A DNA stretch of 40,870 bases from Faecalicoccus acidiformans (GTDB taxonomy: Bacteria > Bacillota_I > Bacilli_A > Erysipelotrichales > Erysipelotrichaceae), in NCBI RefSeq assembly GCF_014202635.1, contig NZ_JACHHD010000016.1:1-40870 (forward strand), given 5' to 3'. Every line of letters starts with the position of its first letter. Position 1 is the first letter of the stretch. This document shows, piece after piece, positions 22,560-30,894 of the stretch. The notes beneath the pieces are model-generated. The model ran no database searches and had not been told where the DNA came from. It saw only the letters and a list, made by a program, of their open reading frames with translations. Both the position numbers and the translations under genes were made by a program.

Positions 22560-23575
22560 AAATCGCAATCTTAGGCGGTTCTTTTGATCCTGTCCATCTA
22601 GGGCATCTTCAAATGGCACATCAGGCTAAAAAACTGCTGGGAGTGGCTCAAGTATGGTTTCTCCCCACTAAAAAAACACCTTTAAAAGATCGGCAGCTAA
22701 CCAATGATCAAGATCGTTTGGCAATGTTGGAAATGGCTTTAGCCCCCTATCCGGAATATATTGTCTGTACCCTTGAATTAGAAAGAGAAGGAACAAGCTA
22801 TACGGTCGATACATTGAGAGAACTTCATGCGCGTTATGCAGACCATGAGTTTTTTTGGCTGATCGGCAATGATCAGCTGGAACAATTCGATCGATGGAAA
22901 GAACCCAAGACGCTTGTTCAATTGGCGCATTTTGTGTGCTTTGATCGAGATGGAAAATCAAAAAAGACAGCTTATCCGATCCGGCAGATTCACATGTCGC
23001 CCATACCTGTATCAAGCAGCGAAATTCGTAAAGGAAAGAAATTGAATTATCTGGCACCGCAAGTGCTGGATTATATATATCAGCATCGGCTGTATCTCAG
23101 CGGATTCTTAGAAGAGCGGCTTAAACCCAAACGGGTGGCACATTCATTGTCCGTGGCAAATCTGTGTGAAAAGTTTGCTCGTGCACATAATCTAGATCTA
23201 AATCGAGCTTTTTTGATTGGCTGTTTTCATGATATTGCCAAAAACATGACAGAAAGCGAAATGAAACCTTGGATGGAGATCGTTTGTCCTGAAAATATGC
23301 GATATCCTTGTCCAGTCTGGCATGGTTTTGTCGCCAGTGAAATCGTGGATCGAATTTTTGGGATCCATGATTTGCAGATTCGGCAGGCTATTTATCATCA
23401 CGTGCTCGGTACCAGTATCGATCCTTATGCGATGATTGTTTTTTGTGCCGATAAGTTAGACCCTTTGCGAGGATATCCAGTCCAGGAGCAGATCGCTTTG
23501 GTAGAACAAGATCTCTCGAAAGGATTCTGGATGGTAAAAGAAGAGAATCAAAAATATTTGGAAGGAAAGGAATAG
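22556..23575 (+). CDS. nadD: NadD-YqeK fusion: nicotinate-nucleotide adenylyltransferase plus HD-domain Ap4A hydrolase
   Basis: This 339-residue protein joins two enzymes that are separate genes in Bacillus. Residues 1 to about 183 are NadD: GGSFDPVHLGHLQMA (the HxGH nucleotidyl-transfer motif), FWLIGNDQLEQFDRW, and SPIPVSSSEIRKG. NadD makes NaAD from NaMN and ATP for NAD synthesis. Residues about 184-339 are YqeK: RVAHSLSVANLC, the HD motif CFHDIAKN, WHGFVASEIV, HHVLG and FCADKLDPLRG. YqeK splits diadenosine tetraphosphate symmetrically to ADP. I see no frameshift or internal start that would make two proteins. The fusion is known from relatives including Mollicutes. It overlaps yhbY by 4 bases; rsfS follows 4 bases on. 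Confidence 0.95.
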   Translation: MKIAILGGSFDPVHLGHLQMAHQAKKLLGVAQVWFLPTKKTPLKDRQLTNDQDRLAMLEMALAPYPEYIVCTLELEREGTSYTVDTLRELHARYADHEFFWLIGNDQLEQFDRWKEPKTLVQLAHFVCFDRDGKSKKTAYPIRQIHMSPIPVSSSEIRKGKKLNYLAPQVLDYIYQHRLYLSGFLEERLKPKRVAHSLSVANLCEKFARAHNLDLNRAFLIGCFHDIAKNMTESEMKPWMEIVCPENMRYPCPVWHGFVASEIVDRIFGIHDLQIRQAIYHHVLGTSIDPYAMIVFCADKLDPLRGYPVQEQIALVEQDLSKGFWMVKEENQKYLEGKE

Positions 23576-23579
23576 AGAA

Positions 23580-23918
23580 TTGGAAATTCGTGAAATCGTT
23601 TGCAAGGCAATCAGTGAAAAAAAAGGATATGATATCCGTGATTATGACACTCGTACTTTAACGCCTTTTATGGATCATATGATCGTTGCATCTACGGCAA
23701 ATACAAGACAGAATAACGCGATTTGTCAAAATATAAAAGATCGTCTAAAGGAAGCCGGCATCGCACTTCCTATGCGGATCGAAGGGGATTCAGATTCCCG
23801 CTGGATCTTGATCGATCTGCAAGATGTCGTAGTTCATCTGTTTGTCCAGCAGGAAAGAGAGGTGTATCGATTGGATCGTCTGTATGCAGATGTCCCGGTC
23901 GAAGTCTATGATCTATGA
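23580..23918 (+). CDS. rsfS: Ribosomal silencing factor RsfS
   Basis: RsfS binds uL14 and blocks subunit joining during starvation. The 112 residues carry the family patterns KGYDIRDYDTR, FMDHMIVASTANTRQ, GDSDSRWILIDLQDVVVHLF and REVYRLDRLYADVP. It starts with TTG at 23580, 9 bases behind GGAAAGG; there is no ATG near the conserved N-terminus. The yqeM start lies 11 bases inside its end. Confidence 0.94.
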   Translation: MEIREIVCKAISEKKGYDIRDYDTRTLTPFMDHMIVASTANTRQNNAICQNIKDRLKEAGIALPMRIEGDSDSRWILIDLQDVVVHLFVQQEREVYRLDRLYADVPVEVYDL

Positions 23919-24609
23919 TACGTTGGCCCTTTACTATGATGCTTTAGTTAAAGATGATCAGGCGACTTTGGCATGGGTCAATTGGATCCAGTCTTCCCTT
24001 TCGCCATGTAGAGTGCTGGAGTTGGCTTGTGGAAGTGGTGAGATTACCCAAGCACTAGCGCAAAGAGGGTATCAAATGACCGCTCTAGATCAAAGCGAGT
24101 CTATGATCCAGCAAGCAAAGGCGAAAAAGAAAGGCGATCCGATCCAGTATCTATGTCAAGATATGCGAAATTTATGCGGCTTGGGAAATTTTGAAGCCAT
24201 TCTTTGTCTTTGTGACAGCTTTAATTATTTATTGGAGCCGCAAGAAGTTCAACAGTTTTTTTTAGAGGTTCATGATCATTTATCCGAAAATGGATTATTC
24301 TTTTTTGACACCCATTCGCTGGATCGGCTCCAAGAGTTTCAAGAAGAATTCAACGAGACGGGGCATGTATTCGATGTGGATTATCAATGGTCCATCACGA
24401 GTGAAGAAAATTATATTTATCAAGATTTTGCCTTTTATAAAGAAGACGGAACTGTGATTGAAGAACATCATATGCAGCGAGTGTATGATCCGGCTTGGTT
24501 GATCGAAATTTTAGAACTTTATTTTACAATTGAAAAAATCACGACAGATTTTGATCAGGAAGGCATACAAGAAGGAGAAAAATATTTCTTTGTGTGCAGG
24601 AGGAAATAA
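23908..24609 (+). CDS. yqeM: Class I SAM-dependent methyltransferase YqeM
   Basis: The position after rsfS and the sequence fit YqeM. The SAM motif is VLELACGSGEITQAL (residues about 33-47), then TALDQSESMI (strand 2 acidic end) and FEAILCLCDSFNYL, followed by FFFDTHSLDRL. Substrate unknown. I choose the ATG at 23908, which overlaps rsfS by 11 bases and gives the usual MIYDTLALYYDAL start of the family; upstream codons lie wholly within rsfS. 233 residues. Confidence 0.9.
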   Translation: MIYDTLALYYDALVKDDQATLAWVNWIQSSLSPCRVLELACGSGEITQALAQRGYQMTALDQSESMIQQAKAKKKGDPIQYLCQDMRNLCGLGNFEAILCLCDSFNYLLEPQEVQQFFLEVHDHLSENGLFFFDTHSLDRLQEFQEEFNETGHVFDVDYQWSITSEENYIYQDFAFYKEDGTVIEEHHMQRVYDPAWLIEILELYFTIEKITTDFDQEGIQEGEKYFFVCRRK

Positions 24610-24610
24610 G

Positions 24611-25288
24611 ATGATAGGAATCATTGCGGCCATGGATGTCGAAGTGCAGGCTATTGAGAAACTGTGCCAGATCCAAAGCACTAAAAAAAACGGTTTGTTT
24701 GATTTTGTTTACGGGACATGCGGAGGCGTTGATGTGGTCCTCTGTAAAAGCGGCGTCGGCAAGGTCGGAGCTGCCATGGTCACGACAGCGCTTTGTCTGA
24801 CTCATGATTTGGAAGCGCTGATCAATATTGGAACAGCCGGGGGACTCAAAGAGGAGCAGGATGTTTTGGATATCGTCATCAGTGAGGATGTGGTCCAGGC
24901 GGATTTTGATACGACAAGCTTAGATGGACCAGAGGGATTAGGATTGCGTTATCGTGCCGATCGAGATTTGATTCAGAAGGCAGTCGAAGCGGCTCAGGAA
25001 AATGAGATTCGTTATCATGTAGGGACGATCGCATCGCAAGATCTATTTATGGCTAAAGAAGAAGATTTTCAAAAGTTGATCAAGAATTTTCCGGATTCAA
25101 TTTGTTCGGAAATGGAGGCAGGCGCTTTAGCGCAAGTTGCGGATGCTTTTCAGATTCCTTTTGTGATCATTCGTTCACTCAGTGATGTCGCCGTTCATCA
25201 TGATAACCCGATGGAATTCTCAACGTATGTTCAACATGCAAGCAAACAGTCCAGTCATCTGGTAGAAAGTTTTCTTAAAAAGTTATAA
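24611..25288 (+). CDS. mtnN: 5'-methylthioadenosine/S-adenosylhomocysteine nucleosidase (Pfs)
   Basis: The 225 residues match MtnN: MIGIIAAMDVEVQAIEK at the start (catalytic Glu region), KSGVGKVGAAM, INIGTAGGL, ICSEMEAGALAQVA (Met-Glu ribose-binding pair) and IIRSLSDVA (catalytic Asp). It cleaves MTA and SAH; with LuxS at 31881 the window holds the complete SAH to homocysteine plus AI-2 precursor path. The start at 24611 has AGGAGG 8 bases upstream. It closes the yqe operon and is followed by a strong terminator. Confidence 0.95.
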   Translation: MIGIIAAMDVEVQAIEKLCQIQSTKKNGLFDFVYGTCGGVDVVLCKSGVGKVGAAMVTTALCLTHDLEALINIGTAGGLKEEQDVLDIVISEDVVQADFDTTSLDGPEGLGLRYRADRDLIQKAVEAAQENEIRYHVGTIASQDLFMAKEEDFQKLIKNFPDSICSEMEAGALAQVADAFQIPFVIIRSLSDVAVHHDNPMEFSTYVQHASKQSSHLVESFLKKL

Positions 25289-25328
25289 TTGACAATCAAC
25301 AAACAATCTGAAAAAATAAAAATACGAC

Positions 25329-25372
25329 AGCTATATTTTCTCGAATATCAAGAGGAATATAGCTCTTTTTTT
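25329..25372 (+). terminator. Terminator after mtnN
   Basis: AGCTATATT (25329-25337) pairs perfectly with AATATAGCT (25356-25364), with further inner pairing (TCTC/GAGG), followed by C and seven T. It lies 40 bases past mtnN and just ahead of the MATE gene. Confidence 0.9.
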
Positions 25373-25391
25373 GAGTGGAAAAGAGGAGTTT

Positions 25392-26735
25392 ATGAATCAA
25401 TCGTTTATGAAAACGCGGCCGGTATTGCCGCTTGTTTTATCCATGTCGCTGCCTATGGTTATTTCAATGATGGTATCTGCTTTATATAATATTGTCGATA
25501 GCTACTATGTGGCCAAAATCAGTGAAGAGGCAATGACGGCACTCTCCCTTGTCTTTCCAGTTCAAAATCTGATCAATGCGGTTACAATTGGTTTTTCAGT
25601 GGGTGCCAATGCGGTGATTGCTTATCATTTGGGAGCACAAGAGAAAAAGAGGGCCGATACGGCGGCTTCCTGGAGCCTGATCTGCAATGGCATGCATGGA
25701 CTCCTGTTGACTATCGTCTGTATTGGGGTCATCCCTTGGTTTTTGAGTCTGTTCACGACGCAGACTGTTGTAATTGATTTGGGAGTCCGTTATGCGCGGA
25801 TTGCTTTTGGATTTTCGATTTTTATTGCCATCTCCATGGCAATGGAAAAGATATTTCAAGCCTCAGGAAAGATGATGATCACGATGGTCTGCATGTTGTC
25901 AGGATGTATTATCAATATTGTCTTAGATCCGATTCTGATTTTTGGCTGGGGACCATTTCCAAAAATGGGTATCGAGGGGGCTGCCTGGGCAACGGGGATC
26001 GGCCAAACAATAGGGGTGTTGATTTATTTGATCTGCTACAAAACAGGCAACTTTCCAGTGCATATTGGCATTCCGAAAAAAGGAGAGGGAAGGATCCTTG
26101 TCAAGAAAATGTATGCCGTAGGGATTCCTGCCACTTTGAATCTGGCGTTGCCGTCCTTGTTGATTTCTTGTTTAAATACTATTTTGTCTGTTTTCTCATC
26201 CGTTTATATTTTGGTTTTGGGAGTTTATTATAAATTGCAGACCTTCTTATATTTACCAGTAAATGGTATCGTACAAGGAATGCGTCCGATCATAGGTTAT
26301 AACTTTGGCGCCCAAGAGATGCGTCGAGTCCATGCCATTTATCGAACAGCTCTTTTATTATCAGCCGGGATCATGGTGTTTGGAACAGTATTATGCTGGG
26401 GAATTCCTGAAAAACTGATTGGCTTGTTTTCATCAAATCCGGATACGATCCAGGCTGGCGGCACGGCATTGCGCATCATCAGTATCGGTTTTGTGATCTC
26501 TTCTTTATCTGTGATTTCCTGCGGCTCTTTAGAAGGATTGGGAAAGGGAGGGCCTTCTTTGGTGATCTCTATATTGCGGTATGTCGTACTGATCTTGCCA
26601 ATCGCCTATATTTTGTCTTTGTTTTTAGGGGCCGAAGGGGTTTGGCATGCGTTCTGGATCACAGAAGTCATCACGGCTGGGATCTCTTTCTGGATTTATC
26701 AACACGCTTTAAAAAAAAGTTTAAACAGTTTGTAA
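25392..26735 (+). CDS. MATE-family efflux transporter
   Basis: The 447-residue protein has about twelve TM helices. The family pattern is clear: PLVLSMSLPMVISMMVSALY at the start, YYVAKISEEAMTALSLVFP, GFSVGANAVIAYHLGAQ, and in the second half the equivalent NGIVQGMRPIIGYNFGAQ. MATE pumps export cationic drugs or metabolites in exchange for Na+ or H+. I choose the ATG at 25392 (GAGGAG 3 bases before it, short but best available); a TTG 21 bases upstream overlaps the terminator T-run. No regulator is adjacent. A weak hairpin (CACTTT/AAAGTG type) follows the stop. Confidence 0.93.
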   Translation: MNQSFMKTRPVLPLVLSMSLPMVISMMVSALYNIVDSYYVAKISEEAMTALSLVFPVQNLINAVTIGFSVGANAVIAYHLGAQEKKRADTAASWSLICNGMHGLLLTIVCIGVIPWFLSLFTTQTVVIDLGVRYARIAFGFSIFIAISMAMEKIFQASGKMMITMVCMLSGCIINIVLDPILIFGWGPFPKMGIEGAAWATGIGQTIGVLIYLICYKTGNFPVHIGIPKKGEGRILVKKMYAVGIPATLNLALPSLLISCLNTILSVFSSVYILVLGVYYKLQTFLYLPVNGIVQGMRPIIGYNFGAQEMRRVHAIYRTALLLSAGIMVFGTVLCWGIPEKLIGLFSSNPDTIQAGGTALRIISIGFVISSLSVISCGSLEGLGKGGPSLVISILRYVVLILPIAYILSLFLGAEGVWHAFWITEVITAGISFWIYQHALKKSLNSL

Positions 26736-26802
26736 AATATTAGACACTTTCTTTTGAAAAGTGAATAAATGAAATATAATGAACACAAAAGAGGAATGAT
26801 AT

Positions 26803-27267
26803 ATGATCAAAATACTATTTATCTGCCACGGCAACATATGTCGTTCGCCCATGGCAGAATATATTTTTAAAGATTTGATTTTCCAAGAAGGGATTCAAGA
26901 TCAGTTCTTGGTAGATTCAGCCGCAACAAGTACCGAAGAGATTGGACGCGATATGTATCCTCCGGCCAAGCGGAAATTGAAAGAAAAAGGCATCGCATTC
27001 TCTCGTAGACAAGCTCGACAAGTTCGATTTGATGAATATGGAAAATGGGATTATATCATTGGGATGGATCACTGGAATCATCAGAATCTGAAGCGATTGT
27101 TTAAAATGGATCCGCAACAGAAAGTCTATTCTTTGTTGGCAGATCGTGATGTGGCAGATCCCTGGTATACCGATGATTTTGAAACAGCTTATCAAGATAT
27201 CGTTCAAGGTTGCAGAGAATGGTTAGAAAGGATCACAGATGATCAAACAGAATTTACATACGCATAG
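26803..27267 (+). CDS. Low molecular weight protein-tyrosine phosphatase
   Basis: At 154 residues the protein begins with the P-loop FICHGNICRSPMAEY (Cys8 nucleophile, Arg14) and carries the general acid in VADPWYTDDFETAY, the standard LMW-PTP layout. In Bacillota these act on tyrosine kinases or arginine-phosphorylated proteins, or have unknown targets; no BY-kinase or capsule genes are here. TATAAT at 26775-26780 and AGAGGAA before the ATG support the start. Its last 29 bases overlap the PHP gene in another frame. Confidence 0.95.
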   Translation: MIKILFICHGNICRSPMAEYIFKDLIFQEGIQDQFLVDSAATSTEEIGRDMYPPAKRKLKEKGIAFSRRQARQVRFDEYGKWDYIIGMDHWNHQNLKRLFKMDPQQKVYSLLADRDVADPWYTDDFETAYQDIVQGCREWLERITDDQTEFTYA

Positions 27268-28063
27268 TGTATATTGTGATGGAAAAGATACGATCGATCA
27301 AATGGCACAAACAGCGATTCAAAAGGGGTTTACGGTCTTGGGATTTTCCGGACATGGTCCCTGTCGATTTGATGATGTCGCTATGAAAGAGAAAGATTTA
27401 GCTTCTTATCGAAAAGAGATCCTGGAGGCAAAAGAGAAATATAAAGATCAAATCCAGATCTATGTCGGCATCGAAGAAGATATCTGGCAACGAGTAGCTT
27501 CGAAAGATTTTTACGATTATGTGATTGGAAGCAAGCATTTTGTTAAAGTCCGGGATCAAGTCAAAAATGTAGATTATTCTCCAGCGATGACCGATGAGAT
27601 CGTCAGCTTATATGGCGGTGATTTTCTGGCTTATGCCAAAGATTATTATGAAGATATCAAAAGAATCGCGCAGTTTGAAGAAGTCGATATTGTTGGTCAT
27701 TTGGATCTGTTGATGAAGTTCAATGAAGAGGAACAATATTGTTCTTTTACGGACCCCGCTTATTTAGGATATGCTCAAGAATGCATCGATGTTTTAGTGC
27801 AGGCCGGAAAGATTTTTGAAATCAACACCGGGGCCATAGCGCGCGGTTATCGCAAATATCCTTATCCTCACCAAAGATTATTAGAGTATATCTTCCAAAA
27901 AGGAGGGAAGATAATCTTGAATAGTGATTGTCATGATCGAAATATGCTGGATTGCCACTATCCTGAATCGATGAAATTGATTCGTGATCTTGGTTTTACA
28001 TCTATGATGGTCTTGACACCAGAAGGCTTTAAAGAAGCGCCTATTGACCAGTTTAGTCTTTAG
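27239..28063 (+). CDS. PHP-domain phosphatase, histidinol-phosphatase (HisK)-like
   Basis: The 274-residue PHP-fold metal phosphohydrolase has QNLHTHSVYCDGKDT (HxH), GFSGHGP, VGIEEDI, GSKHFV, VDIVGHLDLLMKF and LNSDCHD, all metal ligands of the family. Closest in pattern to HisK-type histidinol-phosphatases, but no other his genes are present, so the substrate is open. The ATG at 27239 has GAAAGGA 7 bases upstream and lies 29 bases inside the phosphatase gene. The 3' end overlaps the convergent P1 peptidase by 11 bases inside a terminator. Confidence 0.88.
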   Translation: MIKQNLHTHSVYCDGKDTIDQMAQTAIQKGFTVLGFSGHGPCRFDDVAMKEKDLASYRKEILEAKEKYKDQIQIYVGIEEDIWQRVASKDFYDYVIGSKHFVKVRDQVKNVDYSPAMTDEIVSLYGGDFLAYAKDYYEDIKRIAQFEEVDIVGHLDLLMKFNEEEQYCSFTDPAYLGYAQECIDVLVQAGKIFEINTGAIARGYRKYPYPHQRLLEYIFQKGGKIILNSDCHDRNMLDCHYPESMKLIRDLGFTSMMVLTPEGFKEAPIDQFSL

Positions 28064-28074
28064 GCGCTTTTTTT
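28037..28074 (+). terminator. Terminator spanning the overlapping stops of two convergent genes
   Basis: GCGCCTA (28037-28043) pairs with TAGGCGC (28061-28067), followed by seven T. The PHP stop TAG is 28061-28063, i.e. the start of the right arm, and the P1 peptidase stop (28053-28055, minus) is in the loop. Confidence 0.85.
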
Positions 28075-29036
28075 GATGCTTGAATCTCAGAATAAGTTGT
28101 CAAACCATAGAGCGGGGTTGCTTTTATGCACGCATTCTCAATGGCTTTTGCCATAGCTTTGGAAGCTAAAACACCAACTACATCAGGATCTGCTTTTACT
28201 TTTTGAGAAGCCATCGCAAAGATCGTATCTCCGTCATTTGAAGTGTGGACCGGACGAATCGTTCGCGCATATCCATTGTGAGCCATAGAGGCAACTTTGT
28301 TGATTTGTGCTTTAGAGAGTTCGGCATTGGTGATAATGCAGCCGATGGTCGTATTCATGCCACAGCTATCTATAACCGGCTCATTTTCCAACATCCAATC
28401 TGTAGTTGAGATTCGGCATTTTTTTTGGTAGTCATAGATTCCGGCAATAGGCTGGTTCGAATTCTCAAAGTATACATCTCCGCAAGCGTTGACGGCTACG
28501 ATGGCGGCAAGCTTCAGTTCTCCAACTTGATAAGCCGCTATGCCAAGTCCAGCTTTCATTGCTTTGTCAAACCCGGTAAACTTTCCTACACTGGCTCCTG
28601 TGCCAGCACCGACACATCCTTCTTGAGGAAGATTGTTTTGTGCATTTTCACAAGCTTGATAGCCCATTTTTTTCGAAGGATAAGCTTTGGGATCCGATAC
28701 GCTGCAGTCAAATAAGCAGGCGCCGGATACGATGGGAATCGTGATGCCTTTCATATCAAAACCGATCTTATGTTCACTGAGATATTCCATAACACCACAG
28801 CTGGCCTCAAGACCGAAGGCGCTTCCGCCCGCTAAAGTTACGGCATGGATTTGCTGGACCATATTCTTTGGATTCAAAAGATCCGTTTCACGCGTGGCAG
28901 GGCCTCCGCCTCGTACATCTACTCCGGCAGTTGCCCCTTGTTCACAAATAATTACGGTGCAGCCTGTACCTTTTTCGAGGTCTTGTGCGTGCCCGATTTT
29001 AAAATCGTCTAGTTCTTGGATAGTGATTTCTTTCAT
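28053..29036 (-). CDS. P1-family peptidase (DmpA/L-aminopeptidase D-esterase type)
   Basis: The 327-residue protein has the family pattern: KIGHAQDLEKGTGCTVIICE, GVDVRGGGPATRETDLL, VTLAGGSAFGLEAS, GCVGAGTGASVGK, IVAVNACGDV (the region where DmpA-type Ntn hydrolases self-cleave) and a C-terminal MAHNGYARTI…TSNDGDTIFA. Members are Ntn-fold aminopeptidases or esterases of unclear natural substrate. It is downstream of the nitrilase-family gene, 4 bases apart, so both are one minus-strand operon. Confidence 0.92.
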   Translation of the reverse strand: MKEITIQELDDFKIGHAQDLEKGTGCTVIICEQGATAGVDVRGGGPATRETDLLNPKNMVQQIHAVTLAGGSAFGLEASCGVMEYLSEHKIGFDMKGITIPIVSGACLFDCSVSDPKAYPSKKMGYQACENAQNNLPQEGCVGAGTGASVGKFTGFDKAMKAGLGIAAYQVGELKLAAIVAVNACGDVYFENSNQPIAGIYDYQKKCRISTTDWMLENEPVIDSCGMNTTIGCIITNAELSKAQINKVASMAHNGYARTIRPVHTSNDGDTIFAMASQKVKADPDVVGVLASKAMAKAIENACIKATPLYGLTTYSEIQASKKAPKD

Positions 29037-29040
29037 TTTT

Positions 29041-29847
29041 CTAATTCTCCTTGCTTTTATATAGGTCTGTTCTACGAATCTTCCAAAATGGCATACGATC
29101 GCGAATTTGTTGAATTCGGCTCAAGTCAATATCGACGACGGCCACAGATTCTTTTTCATCCATTTGACAGAGGATCTTCCCAAAAGGATCAGTGATGATC
29201 GAGTGACCATAACTTTCAAAATTCTCAAATTGGTATCGGGCCGGATTGACGCCTACCATAAATACTTGGTTTTCCATAGCCCGGGTCTGAAAAAGAGGAG
29301 TCCAGTGCGTTTGGGTGGCTTGTTTATTAAAGGCGGCAGGACAAAAGAGAATCTGGGCTCCTTCCTGGGCTAAAATTCGTGCCGTTTCCGGGAAACGGAT
29401 GTCATAACAGATCAAGATGCCCATCTTACCCCAGGAAGTAGGAAATGTACAAAGCGAATTTCCGGGGGTAAACACATCTTTTTCTTGATAATCCTTATGA
29501 TTTGTATGGATCTCGAATAAATGTGTTTTTTGATAGGAAGCGATCCATTCTCCATGATCGTAAATCAAGCATTCGTTATAGATCTTTTGATTGACCTCAT
29601 GAGCCAAAGTGCCGGCAATGACAAGGCATTGACCTGTCTGCGAAATCGAACGCATCAATTCGGCACATTTGTCATAATATAGGGCGCTTTGACGGATTCT
29701 ATCGTTCGTATAAGGGCAGTTCCATATTTCAGGGAAAATCAAGATGTCGGCCCGCTTTTCCAAACATTTTTTAGCCAAAGCTTTTGCTTGTTTTAGATTT
29801 TCATTGAGGTTGTCTCGGACTTGGATCTGAATCATTCCAATTTTCAT
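29041..29847 (-). CDS. Carbon-nitrogen hydrolase (nitrilase superfamily, omega-amidase-like)
   Basis: The 268-residue protein has the catalytic triad in place: Glu40 (IFPEIW), Lys107 (YQKTHLFE) and Cys147 (LICYDIRFPE). The pattern around Cys147 and the TNHKDYQEKDVFTPG segment resemble Nit2/omega-amidase and YafV-type amidases, which deamidate alpha-keto acid amides. The ATG at 29847 lacks an SD; an extended -10 (TGGTATGAT, minus) ends six bases before it, so the mRNA may be leaderless. It heads an operon with the P1 peptidase and is divergent from manA. Confidence 0.92.
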   Translation of the reverse strand: MKIGMIQIQVRDNLNENLKQAKALAKKCLEKRADILIFPEIWNCPYTNDRIRQSALYYDKCAELMRSISQTGQCLVIAGTLAHEVNQKIYNECLIYDHGEWIASYQKTHLFEIHTNHKDYQEKDVFTPGNSLCTFPTSWGKMGILICYDIRFPETARILAQEGAQILFCPAAFNKQATQTHWTPLFQTRAMENQVFMVGVNPARYQFENFESYGHSIITDPFGKILCQMDEKESVAVVDIDLSRIQQIRDRMPFWKIRRTDLYKSKEN

Positions 29848-29861
29848 AGTTTTATCATACC
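29848..29861 (-). promoter_or_regulatory. Extended -10 six bases before the amidase ATG
   Basis: On the minus strand TG-G-TATGAT is followed by AAAACT and then the ATG at 29847. The distance equals that at nanE and cca. No SD is visible in the six bases. Confidence 0.5.
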
Positions 29862-29913
29862 ACGATTTAGAAAAATGATTTATAATAAAGCCGATGAGAA
29901 CAGGAGTGAAATT

Positions 29914-30876
29914 ATGCCAATTGTGAAACTGGGCCCTGCTTACAAAGATTATATTTGGGGTGGTACAAATTTAAAGGAAAAATATGGAAAGAAAAGCGAT
30001 TTGGATATTGTAGCAGAAAGTTGGGAAGTCTCCACGCACCCAGATGGGCCAAGCATTGTTTTGACAGGCGAATACGCAGGCAAGACCTTGACTGAATATA
30101 TTGATGCTCTAGGAAAAGACTGTTTGGGAACGAAAGGAAAAGAATTTGAATTTTTCCCGATGTTGATTAAATTCATCGATTCTAAACAACCATTATCGAT
30201 CCAAGTGCATCCGGATAATGAATATGCATTGCGTGTCGAAAAAGAATATGGAAAAACAGAAATGTGGTATATCTTGGATTGTGAACCAGGAGCTACCTTA
30301 TATTTCGGAGTCAATCGTTCGATCACAAAAGAAGAGTTCCGTCAGCGGATCGAAGATAATACGATCTTGGAAGTTCTCAAAGAAGTGCCGGTTCATAAGG
30401 GGGATGTTTTCTTTATCCAGGCAGGAACGATCCATGCCATTGGAGCGGGTACGACACTTTGTGAGATCCAGCAGAATTCGAACTCCACTTACCGTGTATA
30501 CGATTTTGGCCGTGTAGGGAAAGACGGCAAACCGCGTGAATTACATATCGATAAGGCGATTGATGTCTCCAATTTAGAACCGATCGAATCGGATTTCAAA
30601 CCAGTAGGAGAACCTATCAGCGACGAAACCACATCGACTGTGATGCTTGGCTCATGTGATTATTTTACAAGCTTTGAAACGACCTTAAAAGGGTCAACAT
30701 CCATTCATGTCGACGAGGAAAGTTTTGGTGCTCTGGTTTTAGTGGAAGGAAATGCCGTGGTAGAAAACCAGGATACAAAACTGGAACTTCAAAAAGGGGA
30801 TACGATTTTTATCACCGCCAATAGTGGAGAAGTGAAAGTCACTGGCGATTGTCAGTGGATCTACAGCAGGGTTTGA
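29914..30876 (+). CDS. manA: Class I mannose-6-phosphate isomerase
   Basis: The 320-residue protein interconverts fructose-6-P and mannose-6-P. The short Firmicutes-type ManA pattern is evident: PAYKDYIWGGTNLKEKYGKK, AESWEVSTHPDGPS, FDSKQ-like LSIQVHPDNEYA (zinc ligands Gln and His), GKTEMWYIL, FFIQAGTIHAIGAG (zinc His) and EIQQNSNSTYRVYDFGR (catalytic Arg). The ATG at 29914 has CAGGAG 8 bases upstream; TATAAT is at 29881-29886. The stop codon is inside its terminator. Confidence 0.95.
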   Translation: MPIVKLGPAYKDYIWGGTNLKEKYGKKSDLDIVAESWEVSTHPDGPSIVLTGEYAGKTLTEYIDALGKDCLGTKGKEFEFFPMLIKFIDSKQPLSIQVHPDNEYALRVEKEYGKTEMWYILDCEPGATLYFGVNRSITKEEFRQRIEDNTILEVLKEVPVHKGDVFFIQAGTIHAIGAGTTLCEIQQNSNSTYRVYDFGRVGKDGKPRELHIDKAIDVSNLEPIESDFKPVGEPISDETTSTVMLGSCDYFTSFETTLKGSTSIHVDEESFGALVLVEGNAVVENQDTKLELQKGDTIFITANSGEVKVTGDCQWIYSRV

Positions 30877-30888
30877 TCCTGCTTTTTT
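30865..30888 (+). terminator. manA terminator with the stop codon in its loop
   Basis: AGCAGG (30865-30870) pairs with CCTGCT (30878-30883), then TTTTTT. The manA TGA (30874-30876) is in the loop. The mutY ATG follows seven bases after the T-run. Confidence 0.85.
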
Positions 30889-30894
30889 GGTTTT

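Noticed and set aside
25289-25489. 66-codon frame after mtnN
   Set aside because: It reads through a strong terminator and into the MATE gene in another frame; no SD.
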